NCBI GenBank assembly: GCA_029287965.1
Contig: JARFQC010000061.1
Span: forward strand, 1-7,376
Direction: 5' to 3'
Length of the DNA stretch: 7,376 nucleotides
From: Arenicellales bacterium
GTDB lineage: Bacteria; Pseudomonadota; Gammaproteobacteria; BMS3Bbin11
Positions within the stretch are counted from its first letter, which is position 1. Each line of letters opens with the position of its first letter. Shown piece after piece: positions 1 through 6,180 of the stretch. The translations under genes and the position numbers were made by a program. The notes under the pieces were generated by a model. The model worked only from the letters and a program-made list of their open reading frames with translations, did not search any database and was not told the DNA's origin.

Positions 1-1
1 G

Positions 2-433
2 ATCAACGATCACATCGTGCAGACGATCAATATGCTGAATAAACTGCCGTTTCCAAAAGAGCTCAAGCGTGTTCCTGAATGGGCCGGCAATCACCATGAG
101 AAGCTCGACGGTACCGGCTATCCGCGCAGACTCAATGCCGACGATCTGAGTATCCCGGAACGGATAATGGGTATCGCAGATATCTTCGAAGCGCTGACAG
201 CTGCCGACAGGCCATATAAAAAAGCCAAAACCCTGAGTGACTCGGTACGCATACTGAGCTTCATGCGCAACGATGGTCACATCTGCCCTGACCTTTTCGA
301 CCTGTTCCTGACCTCGGGCATCTATCGCAAGTATGCCGAAGAACACTTGCGGCCGGAGCAGATCGACGATGTCGATATCAGCCAGTTCGTGCGCAAGCCT
401 GAGAACAACAACCCGCAGCACCTGGAAAGCTAA
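2..433 (+). CDS. HD-GYP domain cyclic-di-GMP phosphodiesterase, C-terminal part (5' end outside window)
   Basis: This is the C-terminal 143 residues of a protein whose start lies upstream of the window; the frame is open from base 2, so the GTG at 17 is internal. The signature HHEKLDGTGYP (about residues 26-36 of the fragment) is the GYP motif of HD-GYP phosphohydrolases. The later block ADIFEALTAADRPYK is also typical of this family. These metal-dependent enzymes hydrolyse cyclic-di-GMP to pGpG or GMP in the cytoplasm and so lower the second messenger that favours biofilm. The HD dyad and any N-terminal sensor (often GAF, PAS or Cache) are not in the window. The tail after the domain is short (ends PENNNPQHLES), so no further domain follows. 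The stop is 4 nt before the next gene, indicating one operon with the Cache sensor. Family assignment is firm; catalytic competence cannot be judged from this fragment. Confidence 0.93.
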   Translation: MNDHIVQTINMLNKLPFPKELKRVPEWAGNHHEKLDGTGYPRRLNADDLSIPERIMGIADIFEALTAADRPYKKAKTLSDSVRILSFMRNDGHICPDLFDLFLTSGIYRKYAEEHLRPEQIDDVDISQFVRKPENNNPQHLES

Positions 434-437
434 CACC

Positions 438-1538
438 ATGAAGATAACGAACAGACTTGCTGTAGCAACCGTGATGTTGCTGTCCGTTGCACTGGCAACC
501 GGGGTGCTGACCTGGCAGGCAGCATTCAAGGCCAACGAGGATGCCCTTGCAGACAAGAAACAACTGCTCATCTCCGAACTGGAATCGCGCCGTATCCGGG
601 TGACTAATTATCTAGAGCAGGTCATCAATGACCTGCGTATCACTGCCAGCTCTCGATTCGCCCAGCATGCCCTGATTGATTTCGACGAAGCGTTCGAACA
701 ACTCGGCGATGATGCAACAAACATCCTGCAACGGCAGTACATTACCGACAACCCGAATCCGCTGGGCAGAAAAGATCTCCTGGTCATGGCGGACGACGGC
801 AGCCCATACAGCCAGTTGCACCAGGAGTACCATGGCTGGACAAGCAATATTGCGAAGGTCAGGGACTACTACGATATCTTCCTCGTCGATACTGACGGCA
901 ACATTGTCTATACCGTGTTCAAGGAAGATGACTTCGCAACCAACTTACTGACCGGTAAGTACAAGGACAGCGAACTCGGCCAGGTATTTGCTGACGTCAT
1001 CGCCGACCCGCGCAGCAACGAGATCCATGCACGCGATTTTGTCCGCTACGCACCCAGCCATGGTAAACCGGCAGCCTTTCTCGGCACCGCCGTCAACTAC
1101 GAGGGCGGCTTCGTCGGCGCGATAATCGTGCAGCTGAAGCCGGAGCCGTTCAATCGCATCATGCGCCCGACCCGCAGCCTTGGTGACAGCGGTGAAACCT
1201 ACATCGTCGGTCATAACAAGCTGATGCGGACTCGCTCACGCTTCAGCGAGGAGGACACGATACTCAAAACGAAGGTCGACACCGAGTCGGTCAATGCTGC
1301 CCTGGAGGGCCGCAACGGCATTGGCATCATCGAGGATTACCGCGGTGTTCCGGTTTTGTCTGCCTATGCGCCGATACAGGGACAGAAAACGACCTGGGCC
1401 GTACTGGCCGAGATGGACATGGACGAAATCAATGCCGAGTCAGCCGGACTCATTCAATGGCTGGCGATCATTTCGGCCATTGCCTCCTTGCTGGCATTTC
1501 TGCTCGGATGGCTCCTGGCCGGCCGGGACAAAGCCTGA
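438..1538 (+). CDS. Membrane-anchored double-Cache sensor protein without a cytoplasmic output domain
   Basis: 366 aa. The ATG at 438 was chosen because it lies 4 nt after the HD-GYP stop, has a GGAAAG ribosome site at 423-428, and begins directly with an N-terminal membrane helix (about residues 8-28). An upstream ATG at 333 would overlap the HD-GYP gene by 100 nt and add no recognisable sequence. Residues about 30-335 resemble the periplasmic double-Cache ligand-binding region of chemoreceptors and sensor cyclases, notably the stretch YYDIFLVDTDGNIVYTVFKE (145-164) followed by TNLLTGKYKDSELG (168-181). A second helix spans about 339-361 and the protein ends five residues later (AGRDKA). Family members normally continue with HAMP plus methyl-accepting, GGDEF or kinase modules; none is present here or in the following 110 nt in any frame. 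The likely role is ligand sensing in the periplasm with signalling through a partner, possibly the co-transcribed HD-GYP protein. The ligand is unknown. Confidence 0.82.
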   Translation: MKITNRLAVATVMLLSVALATGVLTWQAAFKANEDALADKKQLLISELESRRIRVTNYLEQVINDLRITASSRFAQHALIDFDEAFEQLGDDATNILQRQYITDNPNPLGRKDLLVMADDGSPYSQLHQEYHGWTSNIAKVRDYYDIFLVDTDGNIVYTVFKEDDFATNLLTGKYKDSELGQVFADVIADPRSNEIHARDFVRYAPSHGKPAAFLGTAVNYEGGFVGAIIVQLKPEPFNRIMRPTRSLGDSGETYIVGHNKLMRTRSRFSEEDTILKTKVDTESVNAALEGRNGIGIIEDYRGVPVLSAYAPIQGQKTTWAVLAEMDMDEINAESAGLIQWLAIISAIASLLAFLLGWLLAGRDKA

Positions 1539-1560
1539 TTGTCTACTTCAGGTTTATTTT

Positions 1561-1575
1561 GTAAGCATCTGTAAA
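1561..1575 (+). promoter_or_regulatory. CpxR-box-like direct repeat upstream of the LapG-like gene
   Basis: The sequence GTAAG-CATCT-GTAAA matches the published CpxR consensus GTAAA-N5-GTAAA at nine of ten defined positions. It sits 72 nt before the ATG at 1648. A TAAGAT at 1615-1620 could serve as a -10 element with a poor -35 (TAGCCA, 1592-1597), which would suit an activator-dependent promoter. CpxR regulates envelope-stress genes, which fits a periplasmic protease, but the motif is short and the presence of CpxAR in this organism is unknown. Confidence 0.28.
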
Positions 1576-1647
1576 TATTTGGAAAAAAGGCTAGCCAGAC
1601 GGGTGGAATTTTCGTAAGATCGGCCAAACCAGTCACTACAGGGTCAC

Positions 1648-2541
1648 ATGGCTACGATCAGCGACACCAGATCGCACTCACAGCAGCCGCACGCAAGGCA
1701 CGACCCCGCTCCCCCTGCAAAACCTGCATTACGTGTTAACCCGCGACTGAATCCGGTGACAGCCAGGCTTTCGGGTATCCTGCTTGTTGCCTGCATCGCG
1801 ATGTCTGCCTGCAGTTCACGCGCCCCGATTGAACCCGCAAAACCCTTGCCTGCCGAAACGAAAGAAAAAACCGTCACAGTCGACAAGCCCATAGACTTCT
1901 ATGGCCCGGCCACTCGCCAACGGGTTGCGTCATGGTGCAGCCTGATGGATGTGGGGAAACGCTGGCCTGAAATCGTTAAGCTGCACAAGGTCAATGACCT
2001 GATCAACAAGACCGAGTACATCTTCGACGCGCCGCAATGGGGCAAGGCGGATTACTGGGCCACCCCGTACGAGATACTCGAAACCAACAAAGGCGACTGC
2101 GAAGACTTCAGCATCGCCAAGTACTACACACTGCGCAAGCTGGGCGTACCCGAGAGCAGGCTGCGCTTCATCTATGCCCGTTCACTGAGGCTCAACCAGG
2201 CGCACATGGTGCTCGCCTATTACCCGACTCCGGATGCGGTACCGATGATCCTGGACAGCCTGGACAAGGACATCAAGCCCGCCACGCAACGCACCGATCT
2301 GCTGCCGGTATTCAGTTTCAATCGCCAGGGGCTATGGATCTCGCGGCGCGAGGGTGATGGCAAGTATCTCGGTTCGTCAACAGCGCGCCTGGATCACTGG
2401 AAGGACCTCCAGCACCGCATGAATGACCACGAACGCCTGATGTCCTACACACACTACCGTCCGGTCGGTGATAAGCCGGACGTCGGCATGTGGCGCTGTC
2501 AGCGCGTCAACGGGACGCGCCAGTCACGGCTGAAAGATTAA
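1648..2541 (+). CDS. LapG-like periplasmic transglutaminase-like cysteine protease, probable lipoprotein
   Basis: 297 aa from the ATG at 1648, which has CAGGG four nt upstream. The core (about residues 82-232) matches the bacterial transglutaminase-like cysteine proteinase family (LapG/BTLCP). The catalytic triad is readable as Cys151 in KGDCEDF, His186 in QAHMVL and Asp203 in ILDSL. Asp150 and Glu152 flank the cysteine as in LapG, where they help bind calcium. In pseudomonads LapG cleaves the N-terminus of the giant adhesin LapA in the periplasm when cyclic-di-GMP falls, releasing cells from biofilm. A hydrophobic stretch at 41-54 ends in SAC (Cys55), suggesting a lipoprotein signal. About 40 Pro/His/Ala-rich residues precede it, which is unusual; an in-frame GTG at 1756 (Val37) would give a conventional signal peptide but lacks a ribosome site. 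No lapD, adhesin or adhesin exporter lies in the window. The substrate is therefore unknown; the fold and active site are clear. Confidence 0.88.
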   Translation: MATISDTRSHSQQPHARHDPAPPAKPALRVNPRLNPVTARLSGILLVACIAMSACSSRAPIEPAKPLPAETKEKTVTVDKPIDFYGPATRQRVASWCSLMDVGKRWPEIVKLHKVNDLINKTEYIFDAPQWGKADYWATPYEILETNKGDCEDFSIAKYYTLRKLGVPESRLRFIYARSLRLNQAHMVLAYYPTPDAVPMILDSLDKDIKPATQRTDLLPVFSFNRQGLWISRREGDGKYLGSSTARLDHWKDLQHRMNDHERLMSYTHYRPVGDKPDVGMWRCQRVNGTRQSRLKD

Positions 2542-2547
2542 CCGCGC

Positions 2548-2928
2548 TTACACTTCGATGAACTCGAGACCGTTCCCATCCGGGTCGCGGCAGAACAAGG
2601 CCCGACGCCCCGAACGACTCATACTGTAATCCACACCGGCGCTGTCCAGTGCGAACCTGACCGGCTCGATCGATACGACGGACAGTGCCGTGTGTGCGTC
2701 CCTGCCAGGATGTGCATGGCCAGTCCCCCGGCTGGTTTCGTCCAGCTGCAGCAGGTGTATCTGCTGTGCGCCGACTTGCAGCCACAGGCCGGCGAAGGCC
2801 ATGTCCGGACGCGCATCATCGACCTCCATCCCGAGCACCGACACGTAGAAGGTTCTCGATGCGTCAAGGTCCGAAATCAACAGGCTGGCATGGTGCAACC
2901 CGGCAAAGTGAATAGCTGTCTCGTTCAT
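2548..2928 (-). CDS. VOC superfamily protein (glyoxalase/bleomycin-resistance/dioxygenase fold)
   Basis: 126 aa, a single complete VOC unit of two beta-alpha-beta-beta-beta repeats. Hallmarks are LHHASLLISDLDASRTFY at 11-28, GAQQIHLL at 53-60 and DPDGNGLEFIEV at 115-126. Probable metal ligands are His12 or His13, His58 and Glu122, with His79 near the start of the second repeat. Such proteins use a divalent metal for isomerisation, ring cleavage or thiol transfer, or bind drugs; sequence alone does not give the substrate. Its ATG overlaps the stop of the upstream methyltransferase gene as ATGA, and GGGGG lies 7-11 nt before the start, so it is probably translationally coupled. It converges on the LapG-like gene with a 6-nt gap and no visible terminator between them. 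The family call is secure, the function is open. Confidence 0.9.
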   Translation of the reverse strand: MNETAIHFAGLHHASLLISDLDASRTFYVSVLGMEVDDARPDMAFAGLWLQVGAQQIHLLQLDETSRGTGHAHPGRDAHTALSVVSIEPVRFALDSAGVDYSMSRSGRRALFCRDPDGNGLEFIEV

Positions 2929-3569
2929 TTTGATTCCCCCAGCAGTTCGTTCGCGGCATCACGTGACAGGTAACGCCACGGCAATGGCACGAGGGCCGGA
3001 ACCTTCTCGCGGTAACGGCGGTAGACCTCACCGTGGTATTGCAACAGCTTTCGTTCCTCGAGACGTGAACCATAGATAAAATAGCCGCTCAGCATAATGC
3101 TGGTAACGAGGAAAGCCACGTTCATATCGCGTGTCCAGATGATCACGAGTCCCAGTGCATACCAGGGATGCCTGACATAGCGGTGCAGCGGGGAGATATG
3201 GAATGACTCCTGGTCCTCAACCGTGCGCGTGTTGCCGCGCAGTTGCTTTAGGCCTGAGAATTCCCCGCCATCGTAGTACCTGAGCGACCAGATGAACCCG
3301 GCGACGGCCAACAGCGCCAGGCCATTGGTGACATAAAACCATGGACCACGCCAGGCCCACAGTGTGTCGCCCGGGTAGGCGAACATAATATATAACGGTG
3401 GCAGAATTAACAGGATGGCGACGCTGTTGAAGAACAGCCTGTAGCCCGGCATCAGTGATGGCCAGTGATCTGCGACATAGGACTTGACGCGCAGCGATGC
3501 CAGCACGGAGTGCAGGACGAAGTACAGGCACCAAAGTATAATGAGCAAAAGGGTTGATTGACTGATCAT
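2925..3569 (-). CDS. Integral membrane methyltransferase of the ICMT/PEMT-like family
   Basis: 214 aa with about four to five hydrophobic helices (roughly 5-25, 44-64, 78-97 and two between 136 and 168). The C-terminal half has the S-adenosylmethionine-site pattern shared by isoprenylcysteine carboxyl methyltransferases, phospholipid methyltransferases and the MddA/NnrU relatives: SPLHRYVRHPWYALG (126-140), the pair Glu171-Glu172 in SRLEERKLLQYHGEVYRRY, and VPALVPLP (190-197). It probably methylates a small hydrophobic or lipid acceptor at the inner membrane. Bacterial substrates of this family are mostly unknown, and methanethiol (as for MddA) is one possibility. It is the first gene of a two-gene unit with the VOC gene. 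The start at 3569 is the first ATG that gives a full first helix; the ribosome site is weak. A faint promoter (TTGTAA at 3646-3651 and TATGGC at 3624-3629, read on the minus strand) is possible but unproven. Confidence 0.82.
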   Translation of the reverse strand: MISQSTLLLIILWCLYFVLHSVLASLRVKSYVADHWPSLMPGYRLFFNSVAILLILPPLYIMFAYPGDTLWAWRGPWFYVTNGLALLAVAGFIWSLRYYDGGEFSGLKQLRGNTRTVEDQESFHISPLHRYVRHPWYALGLVIIWTRDMNVAFLVTSIMLSGYFIYGSRLEERKLLQYHGEVYRRYREKVPALVPLPWRYLSRDAANELLGESK

Positions 3570-3662
3570 GTCTGTTGGCAGTATTACTCTGCTGGATACT
3601 GGCTGTTAATCGGTCGCCTGGTCGCCATACCGCTGCAAGCCGGGTTTACAATACACCTTACA

Positions 3663-3683
3663 CTGCCTGACCGGTTCAGGCAG
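3663..3683. repeat. Perfect 8-bp inverted repeat with 5-nt loop in the divergent intergenic region
   Basis: CTGCCTGA (3663-3670) and TCAGGCAG (3676-3683) are exact reverse complements around the loop CCGGT. It lies 37 nt before the acyltransferase ATG and between two divergently transcribed genes. Neither side carries a T-tract, so it is not an intrinsic terminator. A further TGCCTG half-site occurs at 3709-3714. It could be a repressor operator for one or both genes, or an mRNA hairpin in the 5' leader. Its function is inferred from position only. Confidence 0.5.
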
Positions 3684-3720
3684 GTAATAATAAAAGCCAC
3701 TAACAGGATGCCTGCTATAC

Positions 3721-4602
3721 ATGAGCCAGACCAGGGACAGAATAGCCCAGTGGTTGCTTAGAGCCAATGCCCGGCTGCCTTTAGCGTTCAACCATGCACT
3801 GGGCATCCTGATCGGCACCGCGTTTACCTGGCTGCCCAACAAGCGCGTCGCCACCGCCCGCACCAATATCCGCCGCTGCTTTCCGCAATTAAGCAAACGT
3901 GAGCAGCGAAAAATGCTCCATAGCGCCATGCGCCATGCCGGTCGTGCCATCGTCGAAGCAGGCCGCATGTGGGCACGCCCGCCTGCAGACAATATCGCCC
4001 TGCTCAGGTCGATAGAAGGTGAAGAAGTCATCCGGCAGGCACGGGAGCAACAGCGCGGCGTCATTCTCGCCACCCCGCACCTGGGCAACTGGGAACTTGC
4101 CGGCAGCTATGTCTCGTCCAGGTATCCGCTGACGATCATGTACCGCCCATCGCGTATGGCCGGACTGGATGACATGATTCATGGCGGCCGTGAATCGAGC
4201 GGTGGCAAGTACGTCCCTGCCGATGGCAGCGGCGTCAGGGCACAGCTCAAGGCGCTGAAGGCAGGTGAACTGATAGGCATCCTGCCGGACCAGGTGCCGA
4301 CCGAGGGCGGCATTATTGTACCCTTCTTCGGCCTGCCTGCCCTGAGCATGACCTTGTTGTCCAACCTGGCCAGAAAGACCAATGCTGTGGTTATCTTCTC
4401 CGTCGTCGAACGCCTTCCCTGGGCACGCGGCTACCGGATGACATTCCTGCCCTCTGACGAAGCCATTACCACAGCCGACATGGAAGAGTCTGTCGAACGC
4501 GTCAATGCCCAGGTCGAGAAATGCATTCAACTATGTCCCGAGCAGTACTTGTGGACCTATAAACGCTTCAAGAATGCGACCCCCGGTTTCTACATAAAAT
4601 AA
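3721..4602 (+). CDS. LpxL/HtrB-family acyltransferase (lipid A biosynthesis lauroyl/myristoyl acyltransferase-like)
   Basis: 293 aa, close to the usual length of about 300 for this family. The HX4E catalytic motif is HLGNWE (His120, Glu125). Other family blocks are ARTNIRRCFPQLS (46-58), GILPDQVPTEGGIIVPFFG (186-204) and the C-terminal QYLWTYKRFK (275-284). The N-terminal stretch about 20-38 is mildly hydrophobic and may anchor it to the inner membrane. Members move a fatty acyl group from acyl-ACP to lipid A precursors (LpxL, LpxM) or to other lipids such as ornithine lipid or aryl polyenes. I cannot tell which, and this gene is not beside other lipid A genes. The only plausible ribosome site (AGGA, 3705-3708) is 12 nt from the ATG, longer than ideal. 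The stop is 2 nt before putP. Confidence 0.92.
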   Translation: MSQTRDRIAQWLLRANARLPLAFNHALGILIGTAFTWLPNKRVATARTNIRRCFPQLSKREQRKMLHSAMRHAGRAIVEAGRMWARPPADNIALLRSIEGEEVIRQAREQQRGVILATPHLGNWELAGSYVSSRYPLTIMYRPSRMAGLDDMIHGGRESSGGKYVPADGSGVRAQLKALKAGELIGILPDQVPTEGGIIVPFFGLPALSMTLLSNLARKTNAVVIFSVVERLPWARGYRMTFLPSDEAITTADMEESVERVNAQVEKCIQLCPEQYLWTYKRFKNATPGFYIK

Positions 4603-4604
4603 AT

Positions 4605-6026
4605 ATGCAGGAATCAACCACCATCGCCATCACCTTTGCGCTGTACCTTGGCGTGATGCTGTTCATTGGTGTGATCGCCTGGCAACGCACCAACAGCATG
4701 CAGGACTACCTGCTTGGCGGCCGCAGGCTGGGTAGCTGGACGGCTGCCCTGAGCGCCGGGGCATCAGACATGAGCGGCTGGTTGCTGCTCGGCCTGCCTG
4801 GCTACGCCTACGCATCCGGCCTCGAGTCCATCTGGCTGGCTGTCGGCTTGCTGATGGGTACATGGCTGAACTGGCAACTGGTAGCAACACGCCTGCGTGA
4901 ACAGAGCCAGGCAGCAGGCAATGCGCTGACACTGCCCGCATTCCTGTCGGCAAAGTTTGAAACCGGCCTGCCGCTGATACGTATCATTGCTGCCATCTTC
5001 ATCCTGATTTTCTACATGTTCTACACCAGTTCGGGGCTCGTCGCTGCAGGTAAATTGTTTCAGTCGACATTCGGCCTGCCGTACGAATGGGCTGTGACCG
5101 GTGGATTGCTGGCTGTAGTGATCTATACCTTTATTGGCGGTTTCCTGGCCGTTAGCTGGACTGACCTGGTGCAAAGCCTGCTCATGCTCGCCGCGCTGGT
5201 ACTGGTGCCACTCTATGCACTGGATGCGCAGCCGAATGTCTTCATGTTTCCAGCTGATTCGCCACTCATGAGCATGTGGACCAATGCAAGTGGCGTACCC
5301 CTGGGGGGGCTGGCCATCATTTCGCTGATGGCATGGGGCCTGGGTTATTTCGGCCAGCCACACATACTGGCCCGATTCATGGCAATCAGTGGTCCTGAGG
5401 CCGTACCACGTGCGCGCCTGATTGGCGTAAGCTGGACCGCATTGACACTGACCGGTGCAATACTTGCCGGGCTCGCTGGCATCAACGCGCTGGCCGCACC
5501 GCTCAGCGGGCCGGATACGGAAACCGTGTTCATTGAACTCATTGGCATGCTGTTTCACCCTGTTCCTGCCGGACTGCTGCTCGCCGCCATACTCGCCGCC
5601 ATCATGAGTACAGCAGACTCGCAGCTGCTGGTCGCCTCATCCAGTCTGACTGAAGATATCTGGCGTGTAGTATACAAAACCAACTCATCAGACAACACCC
5701 GGGTGGTGATCGGCAGACTGGGCGTGCTGGCCATAGCGGCAGGTGCCTGGATGCTGGCCATGGTACCGGACAGCAAGGTGCTGGATCTCGTGGCCTATGC
5801 ATGGGCGGGCTTCGGTGCAGGCTTCGGCCCTGCCCTGCTGCTGACCCTCTACTGGCAGGGTACTTCGAGGCTCGGCGTCCTGGCCGGAATCGTGACAGGC
5901 GGTGTGACTGTCATCGTCTGGAAGCAACTCGATGGCGGCCTGTTCGACGTCTATGAAATTGTTCCGGGCTTCATGTTTTCCATGCTTGCCATTATCGTAT
6001 TCTCGAAACTGGAAAAACGTAAATAG
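4605..6026 (+). CDS. putP: Sodium/proline symporter PutP
   Basis: 473 aa with about 13 membrane helices, a member of the sodium:solute symporter (SSS) family. It follows E. coli PutP closely along its length. The sodium-site segment AGASDMSGWLL (51-61) places Asp55 and Ser57 at the same numbers as in the E. coli protein. MST (334-336) corresponds to the second sodium-site Ser/Thr pair. GYFGQPHILARFMA (247-260) and VSYAWAGFGAGFGP-like sequence (396-409) are also diagnostic. It imports L-proline with sodium across the inner membrane for use as carbon and nitrogen source or osmoprotectant. It lacks most of the roughly 30-residue hydrophilic tail of the E. coli protein. The start follows the acyltransferase stop by 2 nt and no Shine-Dalgarno sequence is visible, so translation is probably coupled. 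putA is not adjacent: a terminator follows and the next gene is unrelated. Confidence 0.95.
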   Translation: MQESTTIAITFALYLGVMLFIGVIAWQRTNSMQDYLLGGRRLGSWTAALSAGASDMSGWLLLGLPGYAYASGLESIWLAVGLLMGTWLNWQLVATRLREQSQAAGNALTLPAFLSAKFETGLPLIRIIAAIFILIFYMFYTSSGLVAAGKLFQSTFGLPYEWAVTGGLLAVVIYTFIGGFLAVSWTDLVQSLLMLAALVLVPLYALDAQPNVFMFPADSPLMSMWTNASGVPLGGLAIISLMAWGLGYFGQPHILARFMAISGPEAVPRARLIGVSWTALTLTGAILAGLAGINALAAPLSGPDTETVFIELIGMLFHPVPAGLLLAAILAAIMSTADSQLLVASSSLTEDIWRVVYKTNSSDNTRVVIGRLGVLAIAAGAWMLAMVPDSKVLDLVAYAWAGFGAGFGPALLLTLYWQGTSRLGVLAGIVTGGVTVIVWKQLDGGLFDVYEIVPGFMFSMLAIIVFSKLEKRK

Positions 6027-6124
6027 GCAGACCGTATCCATGGCATCCAGCAGTACCTGGCTGAACTATGTTGATCTATTTTATTCATGGAAGTTGCCTG
6101 ATCTCGAGAAGTTTGTCACAGTCT

Positions 6125-6150
6125 AGGGGCCGGATCAGCGGCCCCTTTTT
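6125..6150 (+). terminator. Rho-independent terminator after putP
   Basis: The stem AGGGGCCG (6125-6132) pairs perfectly with CGGCCCCT (6139-6146) around the loop GATCAG, and the run of five T (6146-6150) follows at once. It is a strong intrinsic terminator for the acyltransferase-putP transcript, about 100 nt past the putP stop. It separates that unit from the DyP gene, which starts 30 nt later, so the DyP gene needs read-through or a promoter overlapping this region. I could not pick out a convincing one. Confidence 0.9.
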
Positions 6151-6180
6151 CATTCAGCAAGCACACAAACCGGAAGTCAA

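Noticed and set aside
333..437. Upstream in-frame ATG for the Cache sensor gene
   Set aside because: It would overlap the HD-GYP gene by about 100 nt and add an Arg/Ser/Thr-rich stretch typical of out-of-frame translation; the ATG at 438 has a ribosome site and precedes a membrane helix.
1581..1598. GGAAAA...GCTAGCCAG similarity to the last 15 bases of the window (7362-7376)
   Set aside because: Only about nine contiguous bases are shared, and the second copy lies in a conserved coding sequence; this is chance rather than a repeat or attachment site.
2539..2550. Convergent gene ends only 6 nt apart, checked for a bidirectional terminator
   Set aside because: No stem-loop with a T-tract is visible at the junction, so no terminator is called; close convergent stops are common.
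3889..4530. 213-codon open frame on the minus strand
   Set aside because: It is antisense to the LpxL-type gene, which has full catalytic motifs; the antisense translation shows no recognisable domain.
5303..5309. Run of seven G inside putP as a possible phase-variable or frameshift tract
   Set aside because: The PutP frame is intact on both sides and the run simply encodes Leu-Gly-Gly codons; seven bases is short for phase variation and no alternative frame product is plausible.
4764..5558. 264-codon open frame on the minus strand
   Set aside because: It lies wholly antisense to putP, and its Gln/Cys/His-rich translation resembles no family; it is a shadow of a GC-rich membrane-protein gene.
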